DNA of 64,000 bases from Cyprinodon diabolis (GCA_030533445.1 JARPUW010000567.1:62001-126000), one strand, 5' to 3'; numbered from the stretch's first letter, positions 1 through 8,322 are shown. A program made the numbers and translations. Notes: a model not told the origin generated them from the letters alone.

Positions 1-76
1 GTTAAATCAGTCCTTTCACCCTCCATTAGATTAATATGTGCTGTTTAAAACAGCAGAGGTAAAATCTGTTTGAAGC
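1..76 (+). repeat. Tail of the preceding unit (end of subrepeat S3)
   Basis: Matches the last 76 bases of every complete unit, for example 3236-3311. It contains the perfect inverted repeat TGCTGTTT-A-AAACAGCA at 39-55. The array therefore extends to the left of the window. Confidence 0.97.
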
Positions 77-184
77 TTGGTAACCTTGACAACGCTTAAC
101 GAGCCTCTCACTGACACAGACAACAGCTGCACTCACTATTGGTTTCTTCTTCCCAGGCTTTTTTGTATAGGAAGAACGGCACCG

Positions 185-615
185 AACAAACGACTACTGA
201 TCAAAAACCGTATGAGTTATTCAAAAAACATTTTCACCATGAGCATCAGCAATCCTTCGACTCCAACTATACCAACTTTGGTGTATGTGTGTCATTCAGA
301 ACAATATTTATGACGACTTGAAAACACATAGTCTGATTCGTTTCTCTCCCATCTTCAGCTCAAAAAGAATGGAGAAAGGCTGAAACTCATCGACTTTAGG
401 TTGGTCTGGAGGGTTTTTAAGGAAAAGTATTAATCCTACCGTAATTCCGAAGACATTGTGTGAGTCCAGAGGTTTCAGTCTACAAACTGACCAAAAATGG
501 TGACTGTAGCTCCAAATATGTGGCCGTGAGGGCGAGAATAAGATGTTTGATCTTAAAAAAATGGCCGCCTCACACTAAATTTCAGCAGCTGCACTCTAGC
601 AGGCTGCTGCAGAAG
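185..615 (+). repeat. Intra-unit direct duplication, first arm (U1)
   Basis: Closely matches 1107-1535. Both begin with GAACAAACGACT, run through ATTCCGAAGA and TTTCAGTCTACAAACTGACC, and end near a CACTCTAGCAGGCTG motif. The divergence is well above that between units, so this duplication predates amplification of the 3.2-kb unit. Confidence 0.85.
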
Positions 616-1106
616 CTAACTGTCAGCTAGCTTCCAGGTGCTTACCCTCCGAACAAACGACTGCTGAGCAAAAACCGTAAAAGATATCTGAAAAATTCTT
701 TCAGTGAAAGCAACATCTATCCTTTGTCTCAGACTGGGGTAACCTTCATGTCTGTAGGTCTTTCACAACCCAAAACGAAGCACAAACAAAATGGTTGGCC
801 CACCTGCTCCTCCCTTTGTTTGAACTGCAGGACCTCACTCTCACTCACCTTTTAGCTGCTAAAGCACCCCTCCGAACAAACGACTGCTGAGTAAAAACCG
901 TAAAAGGTATCTGAAAAATTCTTTTTATCTAAGCGACAGCTATATCTTGTCTTCAATTGGAGTAACTTTCATGGCTGTAGGTCATCTACAAACTGAATGG
1001 GAAGAGAAAGAAAAAGAAAAAACGTTTCATCACACCTAAGCTTCTAATTGAGCTAGCTGCAGCAGGTCACTGTCACTCAGCTTTCAGGTGCTTAAAATGT
1101 CCTCCG

Positions 1107-1535
1107 AACAAACGACTGCTGAGCAAAAACCGTATGAGTTATTCAAAAAATTTTTTCACCGTGAGCGTCAGTCATGCTTCGACTCCAACTATGCCAACTT
1201 TGGTGTATGTGTGTCATTCAGAAAAATATTTATGACGAGTTTAAAACACATAGTCTGATTCGTTTTTCTCCCCTCTTCTGCTCCAAAACCAATGAAAAAC
1301 GGCTCTGATTTTCATCGACTTTAGGTCGGTCTGGAGGGTTTTTAAGGAAAAGTATTAATCCTACCGTAATTCCGAAGATATTGTGTGGGTCCAGAGATTT
1401 CAGTCTACAAACTGACCAAAAATGGTGACTCTAGCTATAAATATGTGGCCGTGAGGGCGAGTTTAAAATGTTTTTTTGTGTTTAAAAAACGCCTGCCTCA
1501 CACTCTAGCTTTTCAGTTGCTCCACTCTAGCAGGC
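1107..1535 (+). repeat. Intra-unit direct duplication, second arm (U1)
   Basis: Partner of 185-615. The second arm has a TATAAATA at 1436, where the first arm has CTCCAAATA, so a TATA-like box arose or survived in this arm only. Confidence 0.85.
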
Positions 1536-1690
1536 TGGATTTTGCTAAAACTTTGTGGCGCTTGAGGTCTGATTATACAAAAACCGTAGCAGTTATCAAC
1601 ATACCGTCTTCAGTTTTAAATAGACGAAGGATTTATCTACAAACTGAGCTTCAAACTGTTTTTCTAGGTGAATGTATGCCGACACAGTGA
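1385..1690 (+). other. Open frame of 101 codons in every unit, judged non-coding
   Basis: The same frame stays open in all 20 units (further starts at 4623, 7792, 10962, 14134, 17507, 20648, 23817, 27349, 30439, 33811, 36980, 40149, 43681, 46889, 50151, 53513, 56685, 60025 and 63193). It opens at GTG. The only in-frame ATG is codon 98, so a eukaryotic ribosome would have no usable start. Differences between units include N13K, P99A, an S-to-T change, D-to-N and R-to-G in U17 and S-to-C in U19, against a single silent change that I found (in U17). That is not the pattern of a protein under purifying selection. I do not recognise any domain. It could still be part of a spliced exon, which I cannot exclude. 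Confidence 0.25.
1436..1444 (+). promoter_or_regulatory. TATA-like box TATAAATAT
   Basis: A TATAAATA match to the eukaryotic TATA consensus lies 51 bp into the 101-codon frame in all 20 units. The duplicated arm has CTCCAAATA at the equivalent place. No initiator or transcript evidence is visible. A transcript from here would run through block J toward the hairpin array. Function is inferred only. Confidence 0.3.
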
Positions 1691-1922
1691 AGTGCTGTTT
1701 TTTATGCTTTTTTTTTCCTCTCCCCATTCATTTCCTATGGGATTTTTTTGCGACGTTTTCGCTAATAATTCGCAAACCTTCGGACTAATGAGAAAGTTTT
1801 ATACAAGCACACATCACCCCATTGGTCCCGACGCGTGTGCCAACTTTGGGCCCGATCCGCCAAACCGTGCGGGACTAGTTACGCGCCGAAGTTTTGGGTA
1901 TACGGGAGAATTATAATAATAA
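1691..1922 (+). repeat. Block J: T-rich then CpG-rich segment
   Basis: Begins with a T-run and CCTCTCCCC, then has a dense set of CpG sites (GCGACGTTTTCGC, CCCGACGCGTG, GATCCGCC, ACGCGCC). It ends in a short TAA/TTA run leading into the minisatellite. It has no internal repeat that I can see. It differs between units mainly at CpG positions (CGCGCC or CGTGCC; GACGCG or GACACG). From memory it resembles dispersed teleost repeats, which would make it the remnant of an interspersed element captured into the unit. This is unverified. Confidence 0.6.
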
Positions 1923-1988
1923 TAATACGCGGAATAAATATGTGCAATAGTAGTAGGTGGGCCATGCCTTCGGCATGTGGCCCCCCAA
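1923..1988 (+). repeat. 66-bp minisatellite, one copy (U1)
   Basis: Begins TAATACGCGG and ends GTGGCCCCCCAA. It contains an ATGCC-TTC-GGCAT hairpin flanked by GGCC and GGCC, and an AATAAA hexamer. Units U2, U3, U4, U6, U7, U9, U11, U12, U17, U19 and U20 lack it entirely. Confidence 0.95.
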
Positions 1989-2028
1989 CTAGAAAATTTC
2001 TAAAGAAATTTTGAGGGGGGCCACCTAC
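1953..2028 (+). other. Potential three-way junction: nested inverted repeats
   Basis: GTAGGTGG (1953-1960) pairs with CCACCTAC (2021-2028). Inside lie the GCCATGCC-TTC-GGCATGTGGC hairpin and a CCCCCC/GGGGGG stem (1981-1986 with 2015-2020). That stem encloses the perfect AAAATTTC-TAAA-GAAATTTT hairpin (1993-2012). Units without the minisatellite keep the AT hairpin and the GGGGGGCCACCTAC half but lose the pairing partner. Folding is inferred from complementarity. Confidence 0.7.
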
Positions 2029-2231
2029 TGCCCGTCTGGGGAACCGGGCCAATACGGCCCTGGCAAGTGACGTCGGGGCTCCCCAGACCAACTGCTTACG
2101 CCTTTGAGGGCTGCTGAGGGAAGGAAAGAGGGCAAGTTCATGGGCAAAGAGAGCTGTGTGCCACTTGTGCTGAAATCTGGGAAATAGACGTGCACAGCGT
2201 ATGATGCACAAGGGTAATATGGGTTGTCCAT
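2025..2231 (-). other. 68-codon ATG open frame in class A units, doubtful
   Basis: Unlike the other frames, this one opens with ATG in a good Kozak context (A at -3, G at +4) and is intact in the class A units. In class B units the GGGCTAGGTC variant places a TAG after roughly 32 codons. Differences between units are nearly all amino-acid-changing (M-to-I and R-to-S in U3, Y-to-N in U4, P-to-S in U11, F-to-V in U19, P-to-Q in U10 and U19), with one silent change in U14. I see no signal peptide, membrane segment or known domain. It is probably chance, but it is the only frame here with a plausible start. Confidence 0.2.
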
Positions 2232-2259
2232 ATTGAAACACAGTGGGTAAAGCCCAGTT
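2029..2259 (+). repeat. Block G, class A (U1)
   Basis: GC-rich segment with GTCTGGGGA (2034-2042) facing TCCCCAGAC (2080-2088), enclosing GGGCC-AATAC-GGCCC (2046-2060). Class B units change ACCGGGCC to ACAGGGCC, which lengthens the inner stem to CAGGGCC/GGCCCTG. No coding similarity is recognised. Confidence 0.7.
2049..2074 (+). promoter_or_regulatory. CCAAT and CRE-like motif pair
   Basis: CCAAT at 2049-2053 (NF-Y-type core) and TGACGTC at 2068-2074 (seven of eight bases of the CREB/ATF palindrome). They lie about 200 bp before repeated CCGCCC sequences, which are GC-box cores read on the minus strand. Class B units carry TGATGTC and U3 carries TGACTTC, so the CRE-like site is lost there. 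The function is a guess from motif content. Confidence 0.25.
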
Positions 2260-2497
2260 GGCGGGCTTCGCCCGCCTGCTAGGAGCCATCTCAGTGAAGA
2301 AAAAAATCACCAATGGCGGGCTCTGCCCGCCTTCTAAGAGCCATTGCAGTGATGAAATCACCAATGGCGGGCTCCGCCCGCCTGCTAAGAGCCATTGCAG
2401 TGATGTAATCACCTTTGGCGGGCTCCGCCCGCCTGTTACCATTGGCGGGCTCCGCCCGCCTTCTAAGAGCCATTGCAGTGATGAAATCACCAATGGC
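2260..2497 (+). repeat. 51-bp GC-hairpin array, five hairpins (U1)
   Basis: Tandem 51-bp element whose core is the perfect hairpin GGCGGGC-TCC-GCCCGCC, inside an outer AATGGC/GCCATT pair and followed by GCAGTGATGAAATCACC. The loop varies (TTC, TCT, TCC). The fourth and fifth hairpins are fused by a short CTGTTACCATT joint instead of the full spacer, which suggests an internal deletion. Confidence 0.95.
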
Positions 2498-2537
2498 AAT
2501 GAGCAATATGCCAGAATGTATGAGTGTGTATAAGGAA

Positions 2538-2836
2538 GAGGCTTTTATTCTGTAGAGTCCTTGTAGTCTTATTTTGAAAGTCTATCATGAATGTGCATCA
2601 AAAGATGGGTCACGCCCAGCAGTGATATAGAATCCATTTCCAAATGTTAAATCACTGGTTTTCCATGTTATTAGGTGAATAGTTGCTGTATTACAGAGTA
2701 AATGGGAGACTTTTATTGTGAAATTTGCTCTGGGGTGTGTTTTGAAAAGGTCACTAGAGTCTAATAAAAACAACCTGGAAGAGTTTGGGTCATAATGTTG
2801 AGCCATTTGCATCAATTAATGCATTAGTATAATCTA
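2538..2836 (+). repeat. Subrepeat S1 (299 bp, U1)
   Basis: Opens with GAGGCTTTTATTCTG and continues with TAGTCTTATTTTGAAAGTC, ...TTAAATCACT...CCATGTTATTAGG and GAGTTTGGGTCATAATGTTG. The same landmarks occur in order in S2. It carries an ATTTGCAT octamer at 2805-2812, followed by ATGCA in inverted orientation. No coding content. Confidence 0.9.
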
Positions 2837-3127
2837 GAGGCTTTTATTTTGTAGGGTCCCTGGAGTCTTATTTTGAAAGTCCAACAGAGTTGTGTTTATA
2901 GAAAATGTTCAGACCCGTCAATGATAGTTGATTACTTTCCAATCGTTAAATCACTCTTTTTCCATGTTATTAGGGCAGTAGATGAAGCGGAAATGGGAGG
3001 CTTTTATTTTGAAATTTGCTATAGGGTGTGTTTTAAACAGTCTCCTAGAGTCTATTCTCTAAAACGGGGTTGAGTTTGGGTCATAATGTTGAGCCATATA
3101 GGGCAATAAATATATGTAAAAAATATA
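2837..3127 (+). repeat. Subrepeat S2 (291 bp, U1)
   Basis: Second copy of the ~290-bp element, opening with GAGGCTTTTATTTTGTAGG. It ends with an AATAAA hexamer (3105-3110) in GGGCAATAAATATATG. U8 and U13 have one more copy. Confidence 0.9.
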
Positions 3128-3311
3128 GAGGCTTTTATTTTGTAGGGTCCCTGGAGTCTTATTTTGAAAGTCTATCAGTGCTGAGTGGCAAGGGAAGTGT
3201 CATGGACAGCAGTCATATAGTATCCATTTCCCAATGTTAAATCAGTCCTTTCACCCTCCATTAGATTAATATGTGCTGTTTAAAACAGCAGAGGTAAAAT
3301 CTGTTTGAAGC
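3128..3311 (+). repeat. Subrepeat S3, partial (184 bp, U1)
   Basis: Third copy, cut short. After TCTTATTTTGAAAGTC it follows the S1/S2 pattern as far as ATGTTAAATCA, then turns into TCCTTTCACCCTCC and the TGCTGTTT-A-AAACAGCA palindrome, before block L of the next unit. Confidence 0.85.
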
Positions 3312-6300
3312 TTGGTAACCTTGACAACGCTTGACGAGCCTCTCACTGACACAGACAACAGCTGCACTCACTATTGGTTTCTTCTTCCCAGGCTTTTTTG
3401 TATGGGAAGAACGGCACCGAACAAACGACTACTGATCAAAAACCGTATGAGTTATTCAAAAAACATTTTCACCATGAGCATCAGCAATCCTTCGACTCCA
3501 ACTATACCAACTTTGGTGTATGTGTGTCATTCAGAAAAATATTTATGACGAGTTGAAAACACATAGTCTGATTCGTTTCTCTCCCATCTTCAGCTCAAAA
3601 AGAATAGAGAAAGGCTGAAACTCTCATCGACTTTAGGTTGGTCTGGAGGGTTTTTAAGGAAAAGTATTAATCCTACCGTAATTCCGAAGACATTGTGTGA
3701 GTCCAGAGGTTTCAGTCTACAAACTGACCAAAAATGGTGACTGTAGCTCCAAATATGTGGCCGTGAGGGCGAGAATAAGATGTTTGATCTTAAAAAAATG
3801 GCCGCCTCACACTAAGATTTCAGCAGCTGCACTATAGCAGGCTGCTGCAGAAGCTAACTGTCAGCTAGCTTCCAGGTGCTTACCCTCCGAACAAACGACT
3901 GCTGAGCAAAAACCGTAAAAGGTATCTGAAAAATTCTTTCAGTGAAAGCAACATCTATCCTTTGTCTCAGACTGGGGTAACCTTCATGTCTGTAGGTCTT
4001 TCACAACCCAAAACGAAGCACAAACAAAATGGTTGGCACACCTGCTCCTCCCTTTGTTTGAACTGCAGGACCTCACTCTCACTGACCTTTTAGCTGCTAA
4101 AGCACCCCTCCGAACAAACGACTGCTGAGTAAAAACCGTAAAAGGTATCTGAAAAATTCTTTTTATCTAAGCGACAGCTATATCTTGTCTTCAATTGGAG
4201 TAACTTTCATGGCTGTAGGTCATCTACAAACTGAATGGGAAGAGAAAGAAAAAGAAAAAACGTTTCATCACACCTAAGCTTCTAATTGAGCTAGCTGCAG
4301 CAGGTCACTGTCACTCAGCTTTCAGGTGCTTAAAATGTCCTCCGAACAAACGACTGCTGAGCAAAAACCGTATGAGTTATTCAAAAAAATTTTTCACCGT
4401 GAGCGTCAGTCATCCTTCGACTCCAACTATGCCAACTTTGGTGTATGTGTGTCATTCAGAAAAATATTTATGACGAGTTTAAAACACATAGTCTGATTCG
4501 TTTTTCTCCCCTCTTCTGCTCCAAAACCAATGAAAAACGGCTCTGATTTTCATCGACTTTAGGTCGGTCTGGAGGGTTTTTAAGGAAAAGTATTAATCCT
4601 ACCGTAATTCCGAAGATATTGTGTGGGTCCAGAGATTTCAGTCTACAAACTGACCAAAAATGGTGACTCTAGCTATAAATATGTGGCCGTGAGGGCGAGT
4701 TTAAAATGTTTTTTTGTGTTTAAAAAACGCCTGCCTCACACTCTAGCTTTTCAGTTGCTCCACTCTAGCAGGCTGGATTTTGCTAAAACTTTGTGGCGCT
4801 TGAGGTCTGATTATACAAAAACCGTAGCAGTTATCAACATACCGTCTTCAGTTTTAAATAGACGAAGGATTTATCTACAAACTGAGCTTCAAACTGTTTT
4901 TCTAGGTGAATGTATGCCGACACAGTGAAGTGCTGTTTTTTATGCTTTTTTTTTCCTCTCCCCATTCATTTCCTATGGGATTTTTTTGCGACGTTTTCGC
5001 TAATAATTTGCAAACCTTCGGACTAATGAGAAAGTTTTATACAAGCACACATCACCCCATTGGTCCCGACGCGTGTGCCAACTTTGGGCCCGATCCGCCA
5101 AACCGTGCGGGACTAGTTACGTGCCGAAGTTTTGGGTATACGGGAGAATTATAATAACTAGAAAATTTCTAAAGAAATTTTGAGGGGGGCCACCTACTGC
5201 CCGTCTGGGGAACCGGGCCAATACGGCCCTGGCAAGTGACGTCGGGGCTCCCCAGACCAACTGCTTACGCCTTTGAGGGCTGCTGAGGGAAGGAAAGAGG
5301 GCAAGTTCATGGGCAAAGAGAGCTGTGTGCCACTTGTGCTGAAATCTGGGAAATAGACGTGCACAGCGTATGATGCACAAGGGTAATATGGGTTGTCCAT
5401 ATTGAAACACAGTGGGTAAAGCCCAGTTAGCGGGCTTCGCCCGCCTGCTAGGAGCCATCTCAGTGAAGAAAAAAATCACCAATGGCGGGCTCTGCCCGCC
5501 TTCTAAGAGCCATTGCAGTGATGAAATCACCAATGGCGGGCTCCGCCCGCCTGCTAAGAGCCATTGCAGTGATGTAATCACCTTTGGCGGGCTCCGCCCG
5601 CCTGTTACCATTGGCGGGCTCCGCCCGCCTTCTAAGAGCCATTGCAGTGATGAAATCACCAATGGCAATGAGCAATATGCCAGAATGTATGAGTGTGTAT
5701 AAGGAAGAGGCTTTTATTCTGTAGAGTCCTTGTAGTCTTATTTTGAAAGTCTATCATGAATGTGCATCAAAAGATGGGTCACGCCCAGCAGTGATATAGA
5801 ATCCATTTCCAAATGTTAAATCACTGGTTTTCCATGTTATTAGGTGAATAGTTGCTGTATTACAGAGTAAATGGGAGACTTTTATTGTGAAATTTGCTCT
5901 GGGGTGTGTTTTGAAAAGGTCACTAGAGTCTAATAAAAACAACCTGGAAGAGTTTGGGTCATAATGTTGAGCCATTTGCATCAATTAATGCATTAGTATA
6001 ATCTAGAGGCTTTTATTTTGTAGGGTCCCTGGAGTCTTATTTTGAAAGTCCAACAGAGTTGTGTTTATAGAAAATGTTCAGACCCGTCAATGATAGTTGA
6101 TTACTTTCCAATCGTTAAATCACTCTTTTTCCATGTTATTAGGGCAGTAGATGAAGCGGAAATGGGAGGCTTTTATTTTGAAATTTGCTATAGGGTGTGT
6201 TTTAAACAGTCTCCTAGAGTCTATTCTCTAAAACGGGGTTGAGTTTGGGTCATAATGTTGAGCCATATAGGGCAATAAATATATGTAAAAAATATAGAGG

Positions 6301-6480
6301 CTTTTATTTTGTAGGGTCCCTGGAGTCTTATTTTGAAAGTCTATCAGTGCTGAGTGGCAAGGGAAGTGTCATGGACAGCAGTCATATAGTATCCATTTCC
6401 CAATGTTAAATCAGTCCTTTCACCCTCCATTAGATTAATATGTGCTGTTTAAAACAGCAGAGGTAAAATCTGTTTGAAGC
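3312..6480 (+). repeat. Unit U2 (3,169 bp)
   Basis: Complete unit without the 66/69-bp minisatellite. It has class A block G and a five-hairpin array. It carries the ACGTGCCG variant at about 5119, shared with U4, U10 and U17, and a private CpG-to-TpG change in ATAATTTGCAAACC near 5008. A close match to the basic unit length. Confidence 0.95.
5429..5666 (+). repeat. 51-bp GC-hairpin array, five hairpins (U2)
   Basis: Same layout as U1. The first hairpin begins AGCGGGC, so its terminal pair is lost. Confidence 0.95.
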
Positions 6481-8217
6481 TTGGTAACCTTGACAACGCT
6501 TAACGAGCCTCTCACTGACACAGACAACAGCTGCACTCACTATTGGTTTCTTCTTCCCAGGCTTTTTTGTATGGGTAGAACGGCACCGAACAAACGAATA
6601 CTGATCAAAAACCGTATGAGTTATTCAAAAAACATTTTCACCATGAGCATCAGCAATCCTTCGACTCCAACTATACCAACTTTGGTGTATGTGTGTCATT
6701 CAGAAAAATATTTATGACGAGTTGAAAACACATAGTCTGATTCGTTTCTCTCCCATCTTCAGCTGAAAAAGAATAGAGAAAGGCTGAAACTCTCATCGAC
6801 TTTAGGTTGGTCTGGAGGGTTTTTAAGGAAAAGTATTAATCCTACCGTAATTCCAAAGACATTGTGTGAGTCCAGAGGTTTCAGTCTACAAACTGACCAA
6901 AAATGGTGACTGTAGCTCCAAATATGTGGCCGTGAGGGCGAGAATAAGATGTTTGATCTTAAAAAAATGGCCGCCTCACATTAAGATTTCAGCAGCTGCA
7001 CTCTAGCAGGCTGCTGCAGAAGCTAACTGTCAGCTAGCTTCCAGGTGCTTACCCTCCGAACAAACGACTGCTGAGCAAAAACCGTAAAAGGTATCTGAAA
7101 AATTATTTCAGTGAAAGCAACATCTATCCTTTGTCTCAGACTGGGGTAACCTTCATGTCTGTAGGTCTTTCACAACCCAAAACGAAGCACAAACAAAATG
7201 GTTGGCCCACCTGCTCCTCCCTTTGTTTGAACTGCAGGACCTCACTCTCACTCACCTTTTAGCTGCTAAAGCACCCCTCCGAACAAACGACTGCTGAGTA
7301 AAAACCGTAAAAGGTATCTGAAAAATTCTTTTTATCTAAGCGACAGCTATATCTTGTCTTCAATTGGAGTAACTTTCATGGCTGTAGGTCATCTACAAAC
7401 TGAATGGGAAGAGAAAGAAAAAGAAAAAACGTTTCATCACACCTAAGCTTCTAATTGAGCTAGCTGCAGCAGGTCACTCTCACTCAGCTTTCAGGTGCTT
7501 AAAATGTCCTCCGAACAAACGACTGCTGAGCAAAAACCGTATGAGTTATTCGAAAAAAATTTTCACCGTGAGCGTCAGTCATCCTTCGACTCCAACTATG
7601 CCAACTTTGGTGTATGTGTGTCATTCAGAAAAATATTTATGACGAGTTTAAAACACATAGTCTGATTCGTTTTTCTCCCCTCTTCTGCTCCAAAACCAAT
7701 GAAAAACTGCTCTGATTTTCATCGACTTTAGGTCGGTCTGGAGGGTTTTTAAGGAAAAGTATTAATCCTACCGTAATTCCGAAGATATTGTGTGGGTCCA
7801 GAGATTTCAGTCTACAAACTGACCAAAAATGGTGACTCTAGCTATAAATATGTGGCCGTGAGGGCGAGTTTAAAATGTTTTTTTGTGTTTAAAAAACGCC
7901 TGCCTCACACTCTAGCTTTTCAGTTGCTCCACTCTAGCAGGCTGGATTTTGCTAAAACTTTGTGGCGCTTGAGGTCTGATTATACAAAAACCGTAGCAGT
8001 TATCAACATACCGTCTTCAGTTTTAAATAGACGAAGGATTTATCTACAAACTGAGCTTCAAACTGTTTTTCTAGGTGAATGTATGCCGACACAGTGAAGT
8101 GCTGTTTTTTATGCTTTTTTTTTCCTCTCCCCATTCATTTCCTATGGGATTTTTTTGCGACGTTTTCGCTAATAATTCGCAAACCTTCGGACTAATGAGA
8201 AAGTTTTATACAAGCAC

Positions 8218-8322
8218 GCATCGCACCATTGGTCCCGACGAGTGTGCCAACTTTGGGCCCGATCCGCCAAACCGTGCGGGACTAGTTAGGTGCCGAAGTT
8301 TTTGGGTGGCGAGGAGAACTAT
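8218..8322 (+). repeat. Divergent patch in block J (U3)
   Basis: About a dozen substitutions and a one-base insertion within roughly 105 bp. Examples are CACGCATCGCACC for CACACATCACCCC, GACGAGTG for GACGCGTG, and GGGTGGCGAGGAGAACT for GGGTATACGGGAGAATT. The flanking sequence is ordinary. Confidence 0.85.

Larger units (their letters stand above)
77..1690 (+). repeat. Block L: seven degenerate ~230-bp monomers (reference copy in U1)
   Basis: An ACCGTA core recurs at 207, 438, 674, 897, 1129, 1363 and 1583, with spacings of 231, 236, 223, 232, 234 and 220 bp. Four of the seven cores sit in a longer shared context (GAACAAACGACTGCTGAG then AAAAACCGTA). Many monomers also share a CTACAAACTGA motif and an AGCAGGCTG or AGCTGCAGC motif at related distances. 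Monomers 1-2 resemble monomers 5-6 most closely over roughly 430 bp, at a distance of 922-925 bp, so the block also holds a four-monomer duplication. The same structure is in all units. I see no protein-coding content in it. Confidence 0.85.
1879..2499 (-). other. Long minus-strand open frame across hairpin array, block G and minisatellite
   Basis: Open from the 51-bp array into block J in most units, 157-251 codons (251 in U5 and U10, 248 in U16). The outermost start is TTG. An in-frame ATG lies about 19 codons in, where the longer array is present. The frame is long because 51, 66 and 69 are all multiples of three, so copy-number changes do not shift it. The translated array has a 17-residue period rich in Gly, Arg, Ser, Pro, Leu and Trp. 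No known family is recognised. Class B units shorten or break it. Confidence 0.15.
77..3311 (+). repeat. Unit U1 (3,235 bp), reference unit
   Basis: Complete unit with one minisatellite copy, class A block G and a five-hairpin array. Its first monomer carries a variant set shared with U7, U17 and U19: a C in ...AGAACAATATTT, ATGACGACTT, and a 2-bp shorter CTCATCGAC. It has private changes near 170 (TATAGG), 1174 (CATGCTTCG) and 576 (a missing base in the CACTAA..TTTCAG stretch). It is used here as the coordinate reference for the module map. Confidence 0.95.

Noticed and set aside
77..313. 78-codon plus-strand frame and the overlapping 60-codon frame, repeated in most units
   Set aside because: The longer frame starts at TTG and the shorter also lacks an ATG start. 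The comparable frame in monomer 5 differs only by amino-acid-changing substitutions, and the other monomers have a stop right after the shared start of the motif. No known family.
1668..1916. 82-codon frame across block J
   Set aside because: Starts at GTG, runs through a T-run and CpG-rich repeat, and is broken or altered in U3. No protein-like features beyond low-complexity Phe.
1953..1996. Helitron-like 3' end (hairpin followed about 10 bp later by CTAG)
   Set aside because: The hairpin and CTAG spacing is suggestive, but the base after CTAG is A and not T. Units without the hairpin also keep CTAG, and no Rep/helicase sequence or matching 5' end is visible.
2260..2276. Bacterial rho-independent terminator
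   Set aside because: GC hairpins are present, but no T-run follows them and nothing else in the window is bacterial.
2260..2497. CRISPR array
   Set aside because: The 51-bp elements are contiguous and nearly identical over their whole length. There are no unique spacers, and the setting is eukaryotic.
2585..2815. 76-codon minus-strand frame in S1
   Set aside because: An internal ATG exists, but the frame lies wholly in a 290-bp subrepeat whose sister copy S2 does not keep it open. Missing in units with a one-base shorter GGG run (for example U6, U9, U10, U18, U19).
2873..3073. 66-codon plus-strand frame in S2
   Set aside because: Starts at TTG and is confined to the subrepeat. It appears wherever S2 appears, including the extra copies, so it reflects copying and not constraint.
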